Under the pieces are notes generated by a model. That model made no database searches. It was not told the origin of the DNA and worked only from the letters and a program-made list of their open reading frames with translations. 11,882 nucleotides of DNA from Treponema sp. (GTDB lineage Bacteria; Spirochaetota; Spirochaetia; Treponematales; Breznakiellaceae): NCBI GenBank assembly GCA_031268125.1, contig JAIRXT010000024.1:1-11882 (forward strand). Reading direction: 5' to 3'. The position numbers and the translations under genes were made by a program. Below, piece after piece: positions 1 to 6,864 of the stretch (the first letter of the stretch is position 1; every line of letters begins with the position of its first letter).

Positions 1-329
1 GAGGCGGGGGCGGCAAAAACCGCCGGTTCTTCCCGGACCAGGACCCTGTACTGCCGGGCATAGGCGTTAAGTTTTACCCGGTCGGGCCCCACAAGGAGGG
101 CGACCGGTTCCCCCAGGTAGGAAAGTTCCCCGGCGGCCAGGACGGGAACCGGGAAATCCGCCAGTTCGTTTTTTCCCGGAATGCCGGCGGCGGTAATAAG
201 GGTATAGGCCCGGTCCAGTTGGGGACCTTCTATGGACAGCAGACGTCCCCTGGGGACCGGAGACCGGATCGTAAGGGCAAAAAGGGCAGAGCGAAAGGGG
301 ATGTCTTGAAGTAAGGGAATGCTCTCCAT
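1..329 (-). CDS. Molybdenum hydroxylase large subunit (xanthine dehydrogenase/aldehyde oxidase type), N-terminal part
   Basis: Only the first 109 codons are inside the window; the gene continues past the left edge. The visible protein has the pattern of the a/b hammerhead domain that opens the molybdopterin-binding subunit of xanthine dehydrogenases and aldehyde oxidases. Residues about 16-24 read FALTIRSPV, followed by an LITAAGIPGKNEL block and then ELSYLGEPVALLVGPD near residue 72. These match the family's RSP, DIPG and Y-GEPVA blocks. Such enzymes hydroxylate purines or aldehydes using a Mo cofactor, with FAD and 2Fe-2S partners; no partner gene is visible here. The ATG at 327-329 is the only usable start, because the upstream aminotransferase ends with an in-frame TAA just one codon earlier. 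No good Shine-Dalgarno precedes it, so translation is probably coupled. The substrate cannot be inferred from this fragment. Confidence 0.72.
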   Translation of the reverse strand, partial: MESIPLLQDIPFRSALFALTIRSPVPRGRLLSIEGPQLDRAYTLITAAGIPGKNELADFPVPVLAAGELSYLGEPVALLVGPDRVKLNAYARQYRVLVREEPAVFAAPA

Positions 330-332
330 CTT

Positions 333-1661
333 TTAGGCAGTATAGTAGGCGGCGGCGCTTTGTACCAGATCGATAACCCTGTGGACCATAGCCCTGTCCA
401 TGCCGGGCCAGAGGGGAAGGGAAATTTCCCGCTTAAAACTGGCAAGGGAATGGGGGAAGTCTTCCGGCTGTAAGTCATAGGCCTTCCGGTAGTAGGGCAT
501 GGTGTGGAGGGGGATGAAGTGGACCGATATGCCTATTCCCTGTTCCTGAAGCCCGGCGGCAAACGCGTCCCGGCCTATTCTGAGGGTTTCCGGATTGAGA
601 CGCAGGGGGTACAGGTGCCGGGCATCCGCGGGGTCCCGGGGAGGGACGGTAAAATGGGGATCGGCGCCAAAGGCCGAATCGTACAATCCCGCCAGTTCCC
701 GCCGCATCCGCAGGAGATCCCAGGCCCGGCCCAACTGGACCCGGCCGAGAGCGGCCAGAAGATCGGGAAGATTGTACTTGTAACCCGCCTCTACCACCTC
801 GTAGTACCAGGAGGCCTTTGAATCGGTGTAGCGGTTCCAGATGCTGCGGTCTATGCCGTGGGACCGCATAAGGGAGACCCGGCCCGCCAGTTCCGCGTTG
901 CCGCAGGCCACCATGCCCCCCTCGCCGGTGCTGATCGTTTTGGTGGCATAAAATGAAAAGACCCCCAGGTCCCCGATAGTACCGGCATAGGCCCCCTTTG
1001 GGGTTAATGAAACCGGTTTCAACCCGCCGCCGGGAGCCTTGGGACGGTAGTACGACGGGAACGAATGGGCGGCGTCCTCAATGACTTTGAGGCCGTAACG
1101 GCCGGCAATATCCATGACGGCGGCCATGTCGCAGGGAAGGCCGCCGTAGTGGACGGGTATAACCGCCGCGGGGCGGCCGCGGGGGCCGAAACCCTCGTCC
1201 CGGCTTCCCGGCCGGGGAGGGTAGGGCGGGAGGCCCTGTGAAAGCCGTTTCAGTACGGTTTCCAGGGCGGCGGGATCGATATGGAAACCGCCGGGCACAA
1301 CGTCGACAAAAACCGGCTGGGCGTCCAGGTAACGGACTACTTCGGCGGTGGAGGTAAAGGTATAAGACGGGAGGAGGACCAGATCCCCGCGCTTGACGCC
1401 GCAGGCTTCCAGGGCCAGGTGCAGGCCGCTGGTGGCGGAATTTACCGCCAGGCAGGGAAGGCCCGGCCCCGCCGTTTCACCGGCCGCATCCGCCGGAGGA
1501 ACGGCGAGGAAGCGGGAAAATTCCTCCTCAAAGGCCAGGGCCTCTTTCCCGGTAGTAAGCCAGCCTGAACGGAGTACCCGCAGTACCGCCTCTTCTTCTT
1601 CCGTTCCCACGAAGGGCCGGGCAAAGGGGATGAGCGGTCCGCTCCCCGCATCCGCCGTCAT
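333..1661 (-). CDS. DegT/DnrJ/EryC1/StrS-family PLP-dependent sugar aminotransferase
   Basis: This 442-residue protein is a PLP-dependent aminotransferase that transfers an amino group, usually from glutamate, to a keto group on a nucleotide sugar. Family marks are seen in order: the N-terminal PFARPFVGTEE segment and RSGWLTTGK (about 31-39), NSATSGLHLAL (74-84), LPSYTF (97-102), VIEDAAHS (193-200) with Asp196 expected to contact the PLP ring nitrogen, and FYATKTISTGEGGM with Lys241 expected to form the Schiff base. Near residue 297 the YNLPDLLAALGRVQL block is also canonical. It is longer than the usual 370-390 residues because of loops near 53-70, 138-162 and 204-226. Its ATG overlaps the stop of the upstream dehydratase gene (ATGA), so the two are translationally coupled. 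With that 4,6-dehydratase it should make a 4-amino-4,6-dideoxy hexose (PglE/PseC-like role), destined for a surface glycan. The exact sugar is not determinable. Confidence 0.92.
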   Translation of the reverse strand: MTADAGSGPLIPFARPFVGTEEEEAVLRVLRSGWLTTGKEALAFEEEFSRFLAVPPADAAGETAGPGLPCLAVNSATSGLHLALEACGVKRGDLVLLPSYTFTSTAEVVRYLDAQPVFVDVVPGGFHIDPAALETVLKRLSQGLPPYPPRPGSRDEGFGPRGRPAAVIPVHYGGLPCDMAAVMDIAGRYGLKVIEDAAHSFPSYYRPKAPGGGLKPVSLTPKGAYAGTIGDLGVFSFYATKTISTGEGGMVACGNAELAGRVSLMRSHGIDRSIWNRYTDSKASWYYEVVEAGYKYNLPDLLAALGRVQLGRAWDLLRMRRELAGLYDSAFGADPHFTVPPRDPADARHLYPLRLNPETLRIGRDAFAAGLQEQGIGISVHFIPLHTMPYYRKAYDLQPEDFPHSLASFKREISLPLWPGMDRAMVHRVIDLVQSAAAYYTA

Positions 1662-3358
1662 GTGAGTACGGCGGGGTTCCGCATCCCCGCCTCCCCGGCG
1701 TCAAGGGTCTTCTGCCGCCGGAACGCCGCCGCGGAATTCCTCAAATGGGCGGGCCGCTGTTTTTCAGGAAAAGATTCCGGCTCGGCGGTTTCCGCCGGGG
1801 CATTGTTTCCCGCCGCCGGAACATCGCGGGGCGGTGTTTCCGGCTCCCGGAGGCTGGGTATTGCCGCGGTCAGGAGGCTTTTCAGCAGACCGGCGTTGCG
1901 GTAGTGATCCTTACGGGCCGGATCGTAGCGGCAGATGGGCCGCAGCTTGTCAATAAGCTCGTAAATACCGGCGGAATCCCCGTCAGAAAGCCCCTCCGGG
2001 AGGGTCCCGCCCTGTTTTGGCCGTTCCACCTTGAGGATTCTGCTGTAGGCCGTTGCCGCGGGGCTTTCGTCCTCGGCCCAGAGTTTTTCCCCCAGCCGCT
2101 CCCCGGGCCGCAGCCCCACGTACTCTATTTTGATGTCCTCTTCGGGCTCAAAACCGTAGAACCGGATCATCTGTTCCGCCATGTCCCGGATACGGATCGG
2201 CTCCCCCATGTCCAGAAGGTAGAGGCTGCCGTTTTCCCCCACCCCCCCGGCCTTTAGGACCAGGGAACAGGCCTCCGGTATGGTCATGAACCAGCGCCGC
2301 ATGTCGGGGTGGGTTACGGTAACCGGGCCGCCTTTTTCGATCTGCCGCTGGAAGAGGGGTACAATGGAACCCCGGGAACCCAGCACGTTGCCGAAGCGGA
2401 CCACCATAAAGGACAGGTCCCCCGCCGACGCCCCGGAGGCCGCCATTCGCCGGGCCTCTTCAAGGACAAGTTTTTCACAGATGTATTTGGAAGCTCCGTA
2501 GATTGAAACCGGTTCCACGGCCTTGTCGGTGGTGATATGGACAAAACGTTTTACCCCGCAGTTCCGGGCGGAACGGATCAGATTCTCCGTCCCCAGCACG
2601 TTGTTTTCGATGGCCGCCACGGGGTTTTCCTCCGTCATGGGAACGTGCTTGTAGGCCGCCGTATGGAAAACCACATCAAGGCGGAGCTTCTTCATGATAT
2701 AATCCATGTAACCGGCGTCTTTGAGGTCCCCGATGATGGGCACCAGGGCTGCCTTTTCACCGACCCCCTCTTCCTGGAGGAGCCGGAGTTCCCGGTCGAT
2801 CTGGTAAATCGAATTTTCGCCGTGGCCGAACAGGTACAGCCGGGACGCTCCGCCGGAGAGGAGCTGGCGGCACAGTTCACTCCCGATAGAACCCCCCGCG
2901 CCGGTAACCAGAACCCGCTTGTCCCGCAGATAGGCAAGGCTCTGCTTCAGATTGATGGCCGCCGGGGTCCGGCCCAGAAGGTCCTGGGGATCGATGTTGC
3001 GGGTCTGGATAAGGTGGGCGTCCCCCTGGACAATCTGGGAAATCCCCGGCAGAATCCGTATCTTTTCGAAACCCGCCCGTTTAAGGATGCCGTAAAGTTC
3101 TTTCAGATATTCCCGGCTTGCGCCGGGGATGGCGATGATCGCCTGGCCGGCGGGATTCATCCGCAAAAGCCGGGCTACGTCCCGGATGGGTCCCAGGACG
3201 GGAATCTCCTCGATCCGGCGGCCTATTTTTTCAGGATCATCGTCCAGAAAGGCCACCGCCTCCCCAAAGATAACCTTCGTTTTGAGTTCCCGCGCCAGGG
3301 TTTGGCCGGCAAAACCGGCCCCGATAATGTACAGCCGCCCCGTTTTCTTAGTGGTCAT
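1658..3358 (-). CDS. CapD/FlaA1/PglF-type nucleotide-sugar 4,6-dehydratase, soluble form with C-terminal tail
   Basis: This 566-residue protein has two Rossmann parts. Residues 1-125 form an N-terminal nucleotide-binding domain beginning IIGAGFAGQ (11-19), as in the cytoplasmic part of PglF/WbpM proteins. An extended SDR domain begins at VLVTGAGGSIGSE (149-161). Within it are AAYKHVPMTEENP (234-246), ITTDKA (275-280) and IYGASK (286-291), followed by RFGNVLGSRGS (321-331) and GLRPGERLGEK (415-425). These mark polysaccharide-biosynthesis dehydratases that remove water from UDP-GlcNAc-like substrates. Two points are odd. The usual four N-terminal membrane helices are absent, so the protein should be cytosolic. 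The catalytic position that is Met in PglF/WbpM is Tyr287, as in short FlaA1/PseB enzymes. Residues from about 497 to 566 form a Pro/Ala/Glu-rich tail that looks disordered. The start lies 23 bp after the stop of the NusG-like gene, with only a weak ribosome-binding site. Stereochemistry at C5 is not predictable. Confidence 0.9.
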   Translation of the reverse strand: MTTKKTGRLYIIGAGFAGQTLARELKTKVIFGEAVAFLDDDPEKIGRRIEEIPVLGPIRDVARLLRMNPAGQAIIAIPGASREYLKELYGILKRAGFEKIRILPGISQIVQGDAHLIQTRNIDPQDLLGRTPAAINLKQSLAYLRDKRVLVTGAGGSIGSELCRQLLSGGASRLYLFGHGENSIYQIDRELRLLQEEGVGEKAALVPIIGDLKDAGYMDYIMKKLRLDVVFHTAAYKHVPMTEENPVAAIENNVLGTENLIRSARNCGVKRFVHITTDKAVEPVSIYGASKYICEKLVLEEARRMAASGASAGDLSFMVVRFGNVLGSRGSIVPLFQRQIEKGGPVTVTHPDMRRWFMTIPEACSLVLKAGGVGENGSLYLLDMGEPIRIRDMAEQMIRFYGFEPEEDIKIEYVGLRPGERLGEKLWAEDESPAATAYSRILKVERPKQGGTLPEGLSDGDSAGIYELIDKLRPICRYDPARKDHYRNAGLLKSLLTAAIPSLREPETPPRDVPAAGNNAPAETAEPESFPEKQRPAHLRNSAAAFRRQKTLDAGEAGMRNPAVLT

Positions 3359-3381
3359 TGATCGTATAGCGAAAACCTGTT

Positions 3382-3915
3382 TTATTCCCGGCGCCCAAGC
3401 ACCCCGATAACCTCGAATCCCAAATCGATGCTGAAAGAATCATTGTACAAATCAAGCTTGATCTTCGCTCTCCTCTTTCTTTTATCGACCTTTATGATCT
3501 TGCCCTCAAGCCCCATAAGGGGTCCGTCTACCACAGCTATCCGGGAATTCTCGTCAAAGTAGACCCGGGACCTTCCCGCCACGGGGCCTACGCTCTTGAT
3601 AAAATGCAGGGCAACTTCCAGGTCCCTGCCGGACATGGGGGTAATGTTCTGGTTGGATTTGAGAAAACGGAAAAAACCATCGATGCGGCGGAAGGCCCAC
3701 TGATGGCGGCGTATATCTTCTTCTTCGTCAACCTCGACAAAGATATAGCCGGGAAATACGGCGGTGGTGGACTGGCTGACCAGTCCCTGGCGTCTAATAT
3801 CAATGCGCCGTTTGGGGAAATAAACCGGAAACAGTATTTCCGGGTACATGGCCCTTAAAAGTTTTATGTATCTTTCCTCGGACCGTGTCTTTACCTGTAA
3901 CGCGTAGTAATTCAC
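3382..3915 (-). CDS. Specialised NusG paralogue (LoaP/UpxY/RfaH-like transcription antiterminator)
   Basis: With the GTG start at 3913-3915 this is a 177-residue protein beginning (M)NYYALQVKT, where NusG-family proteins normally begin. The NGN domain covers about residues 1-108, with the signature FPGYIFVEV at 54-62. The C-terminal KOW domain is about 124-171, with VVDGPLMGLEGKI at 128-140 and a basic KRKRRAKIK stretch. Such proteins bind RNA polymerase near the clamp and help it pass terminators. Paralogues at the head of glycan or antibiotic operons act on that operon. Here it is the first gene before a dehydratase and an aminotransferase, which fits LoaP or UpxY. The frame stays open upstream to an ATG at 4056, adding 47 residues that do not resemble NusG. 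That longer start would overlap the divergent gene, so it is rejected. The GTG lacks a strong Shine-Dalgarno. It is unlikely to be housekeeping NusG, which sits beside secE and rplK. Confidence 0.83.
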   Translation of the reverse strand: MNYYALQVKTRSEERYIKLLRAMYPEILFPVYFPKRRIDIRRQGLVSQSTTAVFPGYIFVEVDEEEDIRRHQWAFRRIDGFFRFLKSNQNITPMSGRDLEVALHFIKSVGPVAGRSRVYFDENSRIAVVDGPLMGLEGKIIKVDKRKRRAKIKLDLYNDSFSIDLGFEVIGVLGRRE

Positions 3916-3942
3916 CTGTTCAGGATACAAAAAAGACCGCCG

Positions 3943-3972
3943 ATAGTAAACGTGGGGGTCTGTGCAGGCCAA
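3943..3972 (-). promoter_or_regulatory. Possible weak promoter for the NusG-like/glycan operon
   Basis: On the minus strand TTGGCC (3967-3972) and TACTAT (3943-3948) are separated by 18 bp, a loose sigma70-like match. Transcription would start near 3935, about 20 bases before the GTG start. The gap between the two divergent start codons is only 57 bp, so the promoters for both directions must lie here or inside the neighbouring genes. The match to consensus is poor. Confidence 0.22.
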
Positions 3973-4536
3973 ATGCAGGTGAAAAAAGAACAATTTTTCT
4001 TGGGATTCCTTCTCTTTGCCGTCCTGAATACGCCGGTTTTTGCGGCCGGTTTGCATATTCTGGTGGCTGAAACCGGTAACGGAGCGGGAGAAGGCCGTTT
4101 TTCCCAGGACAGGCAGGGGGTGGGTTTTGATTCATCCCTTCTGTGGGAATCCTGTCTCATGGACGTATTTTTTGAGGCCGGACATATCGTAAGCAATTCG
4201 CCGGTCCTGGGTCTGGGCCGCAGCGGCGGTATGAATATTCCCGGCAGGGAATCGCCCGGCATGGAATTCCCCGGGGAGCTTCAAAAGGACCTGGCGGAAG
4301 CCCGTTCCGGCCTGGCCGATTACTTCATCCTGGTCCTGTTAAGCTACCCCGCCGCGGACAGGAAAACAAAGCCGGAACAGGTAGACGTGAGGATTTACGG
4401 TCTGGAACCCTATCGTTTTGTATACGAAGAAACCGGTTTCCTCGCGCCGGCTGCCGCAGCGCCGGCACGGCCGGTCAACGAGACGGAACAAGCAAAACGG
4501 TTCATCCGTTTGCTCATTCCCCGCATAAAGGATTGA
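3973..4536 (+). CDS. Secreted protein of unknown function
   Basis: A 187-residue protein from the ATG at 3973. The start is chosen because it gives a clean Sec signal peptide: MQVKKEQ, then hydrophobic FFLGFLLFAVLN, then TPVFA with predicted cleavage after residue 24. An in-frame GTG at 3952 would add seven residues before the charged N-region and has no better ribosome-binding site. There is no lipobox cysteine. The mature part starts AGLHILVAETG and includes a WESCLMDVFFEAGHIVSNSP stretch at about 57-76 and a DYFILVLLSYPA strand at about 116-127. The C-terminal segment is charged. I do not recognise a named domain. Its stop is 6 bp before the SPOR-protein start, so the two are probably co-transcribed and both act in the periplasm or envelope. 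Confidence 0.72.
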   Translation: MQVKKEQFFLGFLLFAVLNTPVFAAGLHILVAETGNGAGEGRFSQDRQGVGFDSSLLWESCLMDVFFEAGHIVSNSPVLGLGRSGGMNIPGRESPGMEFPGELQKDLAEARSGLADYFILVLLSYPAADRKTKPEQVDVRIYGLEPYRFVYEETGFLAPAAAAPARPVNETEQAKRFIRLLIPRIKD

Positions 4537-4542
4537 TAAATT

Positions 4543-6393
4543 ATGAAACATTCAACCGCCGGACCGGCCGGATTTTTCGCTCCGGTCCTTAATTTTCTGC
4601 TTTTAATACTGGTTTCGCTTAGCCTGACGGGAGCTTCCGTATGGGAGGGGGCCGCGGCCCTGGCGCCCAGGGGCGATCTTCCTGAGGAAGGCTACTATGC
4701 GGCTACCAATTCTTTCCCCCCGAACACGGTGGTGGACATAACCAACCTTGAAACGGGGAGATCTATCCGGGCTATTGTGTCTTCCGGTCTCAATACCCCC
4801 GGTCTTTTGGCGGTCCTGTCCCCGGACGCGGCGGGCCGTATCGGCCTTGGGACCAGAACCATCGGCCGCATCAGGATGACCCAGCCGGAGGACCCCATAG
4901 CTTTTGCCCGCTTTACCGAAGGTTTGGTTGGGTCGGGGGATCCCGACTACGACCCGGCCGCCATGCTTGCCGTTGAGCAGGACACCGCAAAGACACCGGA
5001 GGAACCTCCCGCCCGGCAGGAGGCCGAAACGAATCCCGGTCAGGACCCGGCCGCTTACAGCTACAATCCGCCGGGAACCGTAAGATACCCGGATTACACC
5101 GATTATTCACAGAACAGCATCGTCAGTGTTACCAGGGGCGCCGAAATCCCTCAGGAACGAATCGACGGCAATTGGGAAGAAGACTGGGATGACATTTCTT
5201 ATTCGGGTTACTTCCCGGACGATGAGGACAGCCCGGAACGGAGCAGTTACCTAGTATGGGAACAGGGCGGCAGCATAGGAAAACCGGAGAACCGGGGGAG
5301 CGATCCCGCTCCGGAACACAACGAGACTCTTGCAGAATCCGCCCCTTCCGCGGACCCCTGGGAAAATGCCTGGAGGGAAGACGGGCCGGGGAGGTCTCCC
5401 TCCCTCGTAGCGGAACTCCAGTCCAGCGCGAAGTCTTCCGAAAACGAAAGCATCGCCGAGGCCCGGATTCTGATCCGGCCGTCCGGGCAGGTTGCCCAGG
5501 CCCCTGTGCAGAGCGCCTCCGACGCGGTCGAATACATTCTGGTTCCCGCGGAAAAAAGACCTCCCGCCCCGGGACCCGAAGAGGCTATGGCCGATCTGGT
5601 AGATCCTCCTGCCGCCGCTCTGGAGCGCATCGACGAATCTATGTTTATCGATTCGATTGAGAAGATCAGGGGAGCCCGGGCCGCGGAGGAAGCCGCCAAA
5701 GCCGCGGAGGCCGCACGGCTGGCCGGGGAGCGGAGGGCCGCGGAAGAAGCCATCAGAGTGGCCGAAGAACGGAAAACCGCGGAAGCCGCACGGCTGGCTG
5801 AGGAGCGGAGGGCCGCGGAGGAAGTTATAAGACTGGCCGAAGAGCGGAAAGCCGCGGAAGCCGCCCAACGGGCCGAAGAACGGAGAGCCGCGGAAGCCGC
5901 ACGGCTGGCCGGGGAGCAGAGGGCCGCGGAAGAAGCCGTCAGAGTGGCCGAAGAACGGAAAACCGCGGAAGAAGCCATCAGAGCCGCGGAAGCCGCGCTG
6001 CTGGCCGAAGCAATGGAACGGCCGCAGGTAACGGTTATCCTCCCCAAAGAGGAGGAAGAACCCGGCGGACCCTGGACGGCGGAACTTCCCCCGTCCCCGC
6101 CGGAACCGCCTCCGTCATCACCGGAAGCTTTTTCGGTCCCCGTGAATATCATCACCGAGTTAGAAAAGGGGAAGTACTACGTCCAGCTTGGGGCCTTCCG
6201 CAGCGTTACATCGGTCGAATCGGCCCTGCTCGGTATCGATCCGGGGTACCCCCTGAACGTGCAAAATTCCGGCAGCGCCGAAAGGCCCGTGTACCGGATC
6301 CTGGTGGGCCCCGTGAATCAGGGTGAATCCGGCGCCCTGGTCCAGCGTTTCAAGGGATCGGGCTACCGGGACGCCTATATCAGGACAAATTAA
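4543..6393 (+). CDS. SPOR-domain envelope protein with degenerate RlpA-like barrel and Ala/Glu-rich helix
   Basis: This 616-residue protein starts at an ATG with AAAGGA about 11 bases upstream. Residues 1-31 look like a signal peptide or N-terminal anchor, with hydrophobic residues 11-28. Residues about 50-113 align by eye to the second half of the RlpA double-psi barrel: PPNTVVDITNLETGRSIRAI, then LSPDAAGRIGL. Where lytic RlpA has the catalytic DRGP motif, this protein has SSGLNTPG, and the first half of the barrel is missing, so it is probably not a transglycosylase. Residues 115-370 are an acidic, Pro- and Ser-rich linker with WEEDWDD near 211-217. Residues 372-492 form a long Ala/Glu/Arg helix with repeats. 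Residues 543-615 are a SPOR domain (KYYVQLGAFRS, then YRILVGPVNQGES), which in known proteins binds glycan strands lacking stem peptides at division sites. It probably acts as a peptidoglycan-associated scaffold in the periplasm. Confidence 0.85.
   Translation: MKHSTAGPAGFFAPVLNFLLLILVSLSLTGASVWEGAAALAPRGDLPEEGYYAATNSFPPNTVVDITNLETGRSIRAIVSSGLNTPGLLAVLSPDAAGRIGLGTRTIGRIRMTQPEDPIAFARFTEGLVGSGDPDYDPAAMLAVEQDTAKTPEEPPARQEAETNPGQDPAAYSYNPPGTVRYPDYTDYSQNSIVSVTRGAEIPQERIDGNWEEDWDDISYSGYFPDDEDSPERSSYLVWEQGGSIGKPENRGSDPAPEHNETLAESAPSADPWENAWREDGPGRSPSLVAELQSSAKSSENESIAEARILIRPSGQVAQAPVQSASDAVEYILVPAEKRPPAPGPEEAMADLVDPPAAALERIDESMFIDSIEKIRGARAAEEAAKAAEAARLAGERRAAEEAIRVAEERKTAEAARLAEERRAAEEVIRLAEERKAAEAAQRAEERRAAEAARLAGEQRAAEEAVRVAEERKTAEEAIRAAEAALLAEAMERPQVTVILPKEEEEPGGPWTAELPPSPPEPPPSSPEAFSVPVNIITELEKGKYYVQLGAFRSVTSVESALLGIDPGYPLNVQNSGSAERPVYRILVGPVNQGESGALVQRFKGSGYRDAYIRTN
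5713..5973 (+). repeat. In-gene 75-bp tandem repeat (25-residue helical unit, three full copies)
   Basis: Three full copies encode a 25-residue unit that starts ARLA and ends KTAEA or KAAEA: 5713-5787, 5788-5862 and 5899-5973 (residues 391-415, 416-440 and 453-477). A 12-residue partial copy lies between the second and third. Copies 1 and 3 differ at only two of the first 73 bases, whereas copy 2 differs at more, so the array looks recently expanded or gene-converted. The units give a heptad-like A-x-x-A pattern with regular EER and RKT charges, consistent with a single long helix or coiled coil. Confidence 0.85.
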
Positions 6394-6671
6394 AAATAGA
6401 AAAACGCGAACACGGCGAAAATTGCGAAGAACAGGGTGTTGGCGATTTTGACGGCGGGCATCCTGTTTCGCATAAAATCCGAAAGGGCCATAGCCTGCTT
6501 GCCTTTGTGGCAGAGAATAACCAGCAGGGCAGGGGGCAGTGCGGCGGCAACGGTATAGCAGAGGAACGCCGACAGGGCAAGGCCGAAACTGCCCGTGCCG
6601 GTCCTGAGCAGATAGAGGATAGTCGCCAGATAAATCTGCCCGGTACAGAGAAATTCCCCGGCGGAAAAATC
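6390..6671 (-). pseudogene. 5'-truncated CcdA/DsbD-like membrane protein (C-terminal remnant)
   Basis: Reading leftward from 6671, one frame gives about 93 residues ending in a TAA at 6390-6392. It starts DFSAGEFLCTGQIYLATI and continues through two further hydrophobic stretches to FFAIFAVFAFFYF. The FLCTGQIYL segment resembles the second redox-cysteine helix of CcdA/DsbD-type electron carriers, which pass reducing equivalents across the inner membrane. Three hydrophobic segments remain, about half of such a protein. No ATG, GTG or TTG start is found at the 5' end. Beyond about 6675 the frame loses membrane character and becomes Arg-rich, so the 5' half appears deleted. Its stop overlaps the stop of the SPOR gene on the other strand, a tail-to-tail arrangement. 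The family call rests on one motif and the hydrophobicity pattern. Confidence 0.55.
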
Positions 6672-6674
6672 CTC

Positions 6675-6712
6675 CCTCCCCCGGCGGCGGCGAATGGGGG
6701 GAGGTTACCTCC
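6675..6712. repeat. Overlapping inverted repeats at a probable rearrangement junction
   Basis: An 8-bp perfect stem pairs CCTCCCCC (6675-6682) with GGGGGAGG (6697-6704) around a 14-base loop rich in GGC. The right arm overlaps a second near-palindrome, GGAGGTTACCTCC (6700-6712), a 6-bp stem around one base. No T-run follows on either strand, so neither looks like a normal intrinsic terminator. The location coincides with the 5' limits of two broken reading frames. Confidence 0.55.
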
Positions 6713-6864
6713 ACATCCAATCCAACTGCACCGATTATCAGGCCCGCCGCCTCAACATCCGCTACAAGGACAATGACGGCAAAAACCGTTTTGTCCATAT
6801 GCTCAACGGGACGGATGTCGCCATCATCAGGGAATTCCGGATATTTTTCGGAATTTCTTCTTGA
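6694..6864 (+). CDS. Small hypothetical protein or gene remnant
   Basis: A 56-codon frame from ATG 6694 to TGA 6862-6864 encodes a protein with YLHIQSNCTDYQARRLNIRY near its start and a FRIFFGISS end. Third codon positions are strongly C/G-rich, as in the real genes nearby, which argues that this frame was coding at some time. The frame is open upstream only to 6634, and the bases before the ATG are a GGC repeat with no ribosome-binding site. It may therefore be the 3' end of a gene whose 5' part was lost at the inverted-repeat junction. The -35 box of the downstream promoter overlaps its stop codon. I do not recognise the family. Confidence 0.35.
   Translation: MGGGYLHIQSNCTDYQARRLNIRYKDNDGKNRFVHMLNGTDVAIIREFRIFFGISS

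Noticed and set aside
2537..3361. Plus-strand frame of about 274 codons opposite the dehydratase gene.
   Set aside because: The minus-strand frame carries clear dehydratase motifs throughout. The plus frame has none and reflects GC-rich codon bias.
3916..4056. A 47-residue N-terminal extension of the NusG-like protein starting at ATG 4056.
   Set aside because: It does not resemble any NusG N-terminus and would overlap the signal-peptide region of the divergent secreted protein. The GTG at 3913-3915 fits the family start.
5247..6155. Long minus-strand frame (about 300 codons), rich in Ser and Ala, opposite the SPOR gene.
   Set aside because: It is antisense to the Ala/Glu repeat region, and its composition follows from the repeated plus-strand codons. 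It has no domain and no ribosome-binding site.
6694..6712. Inverted repeat as a transcription terminator between the two operons.
   Set aside because: No T-run follows on either strand, and it sits inside or next to broken frames, so a terminator role is not supported.
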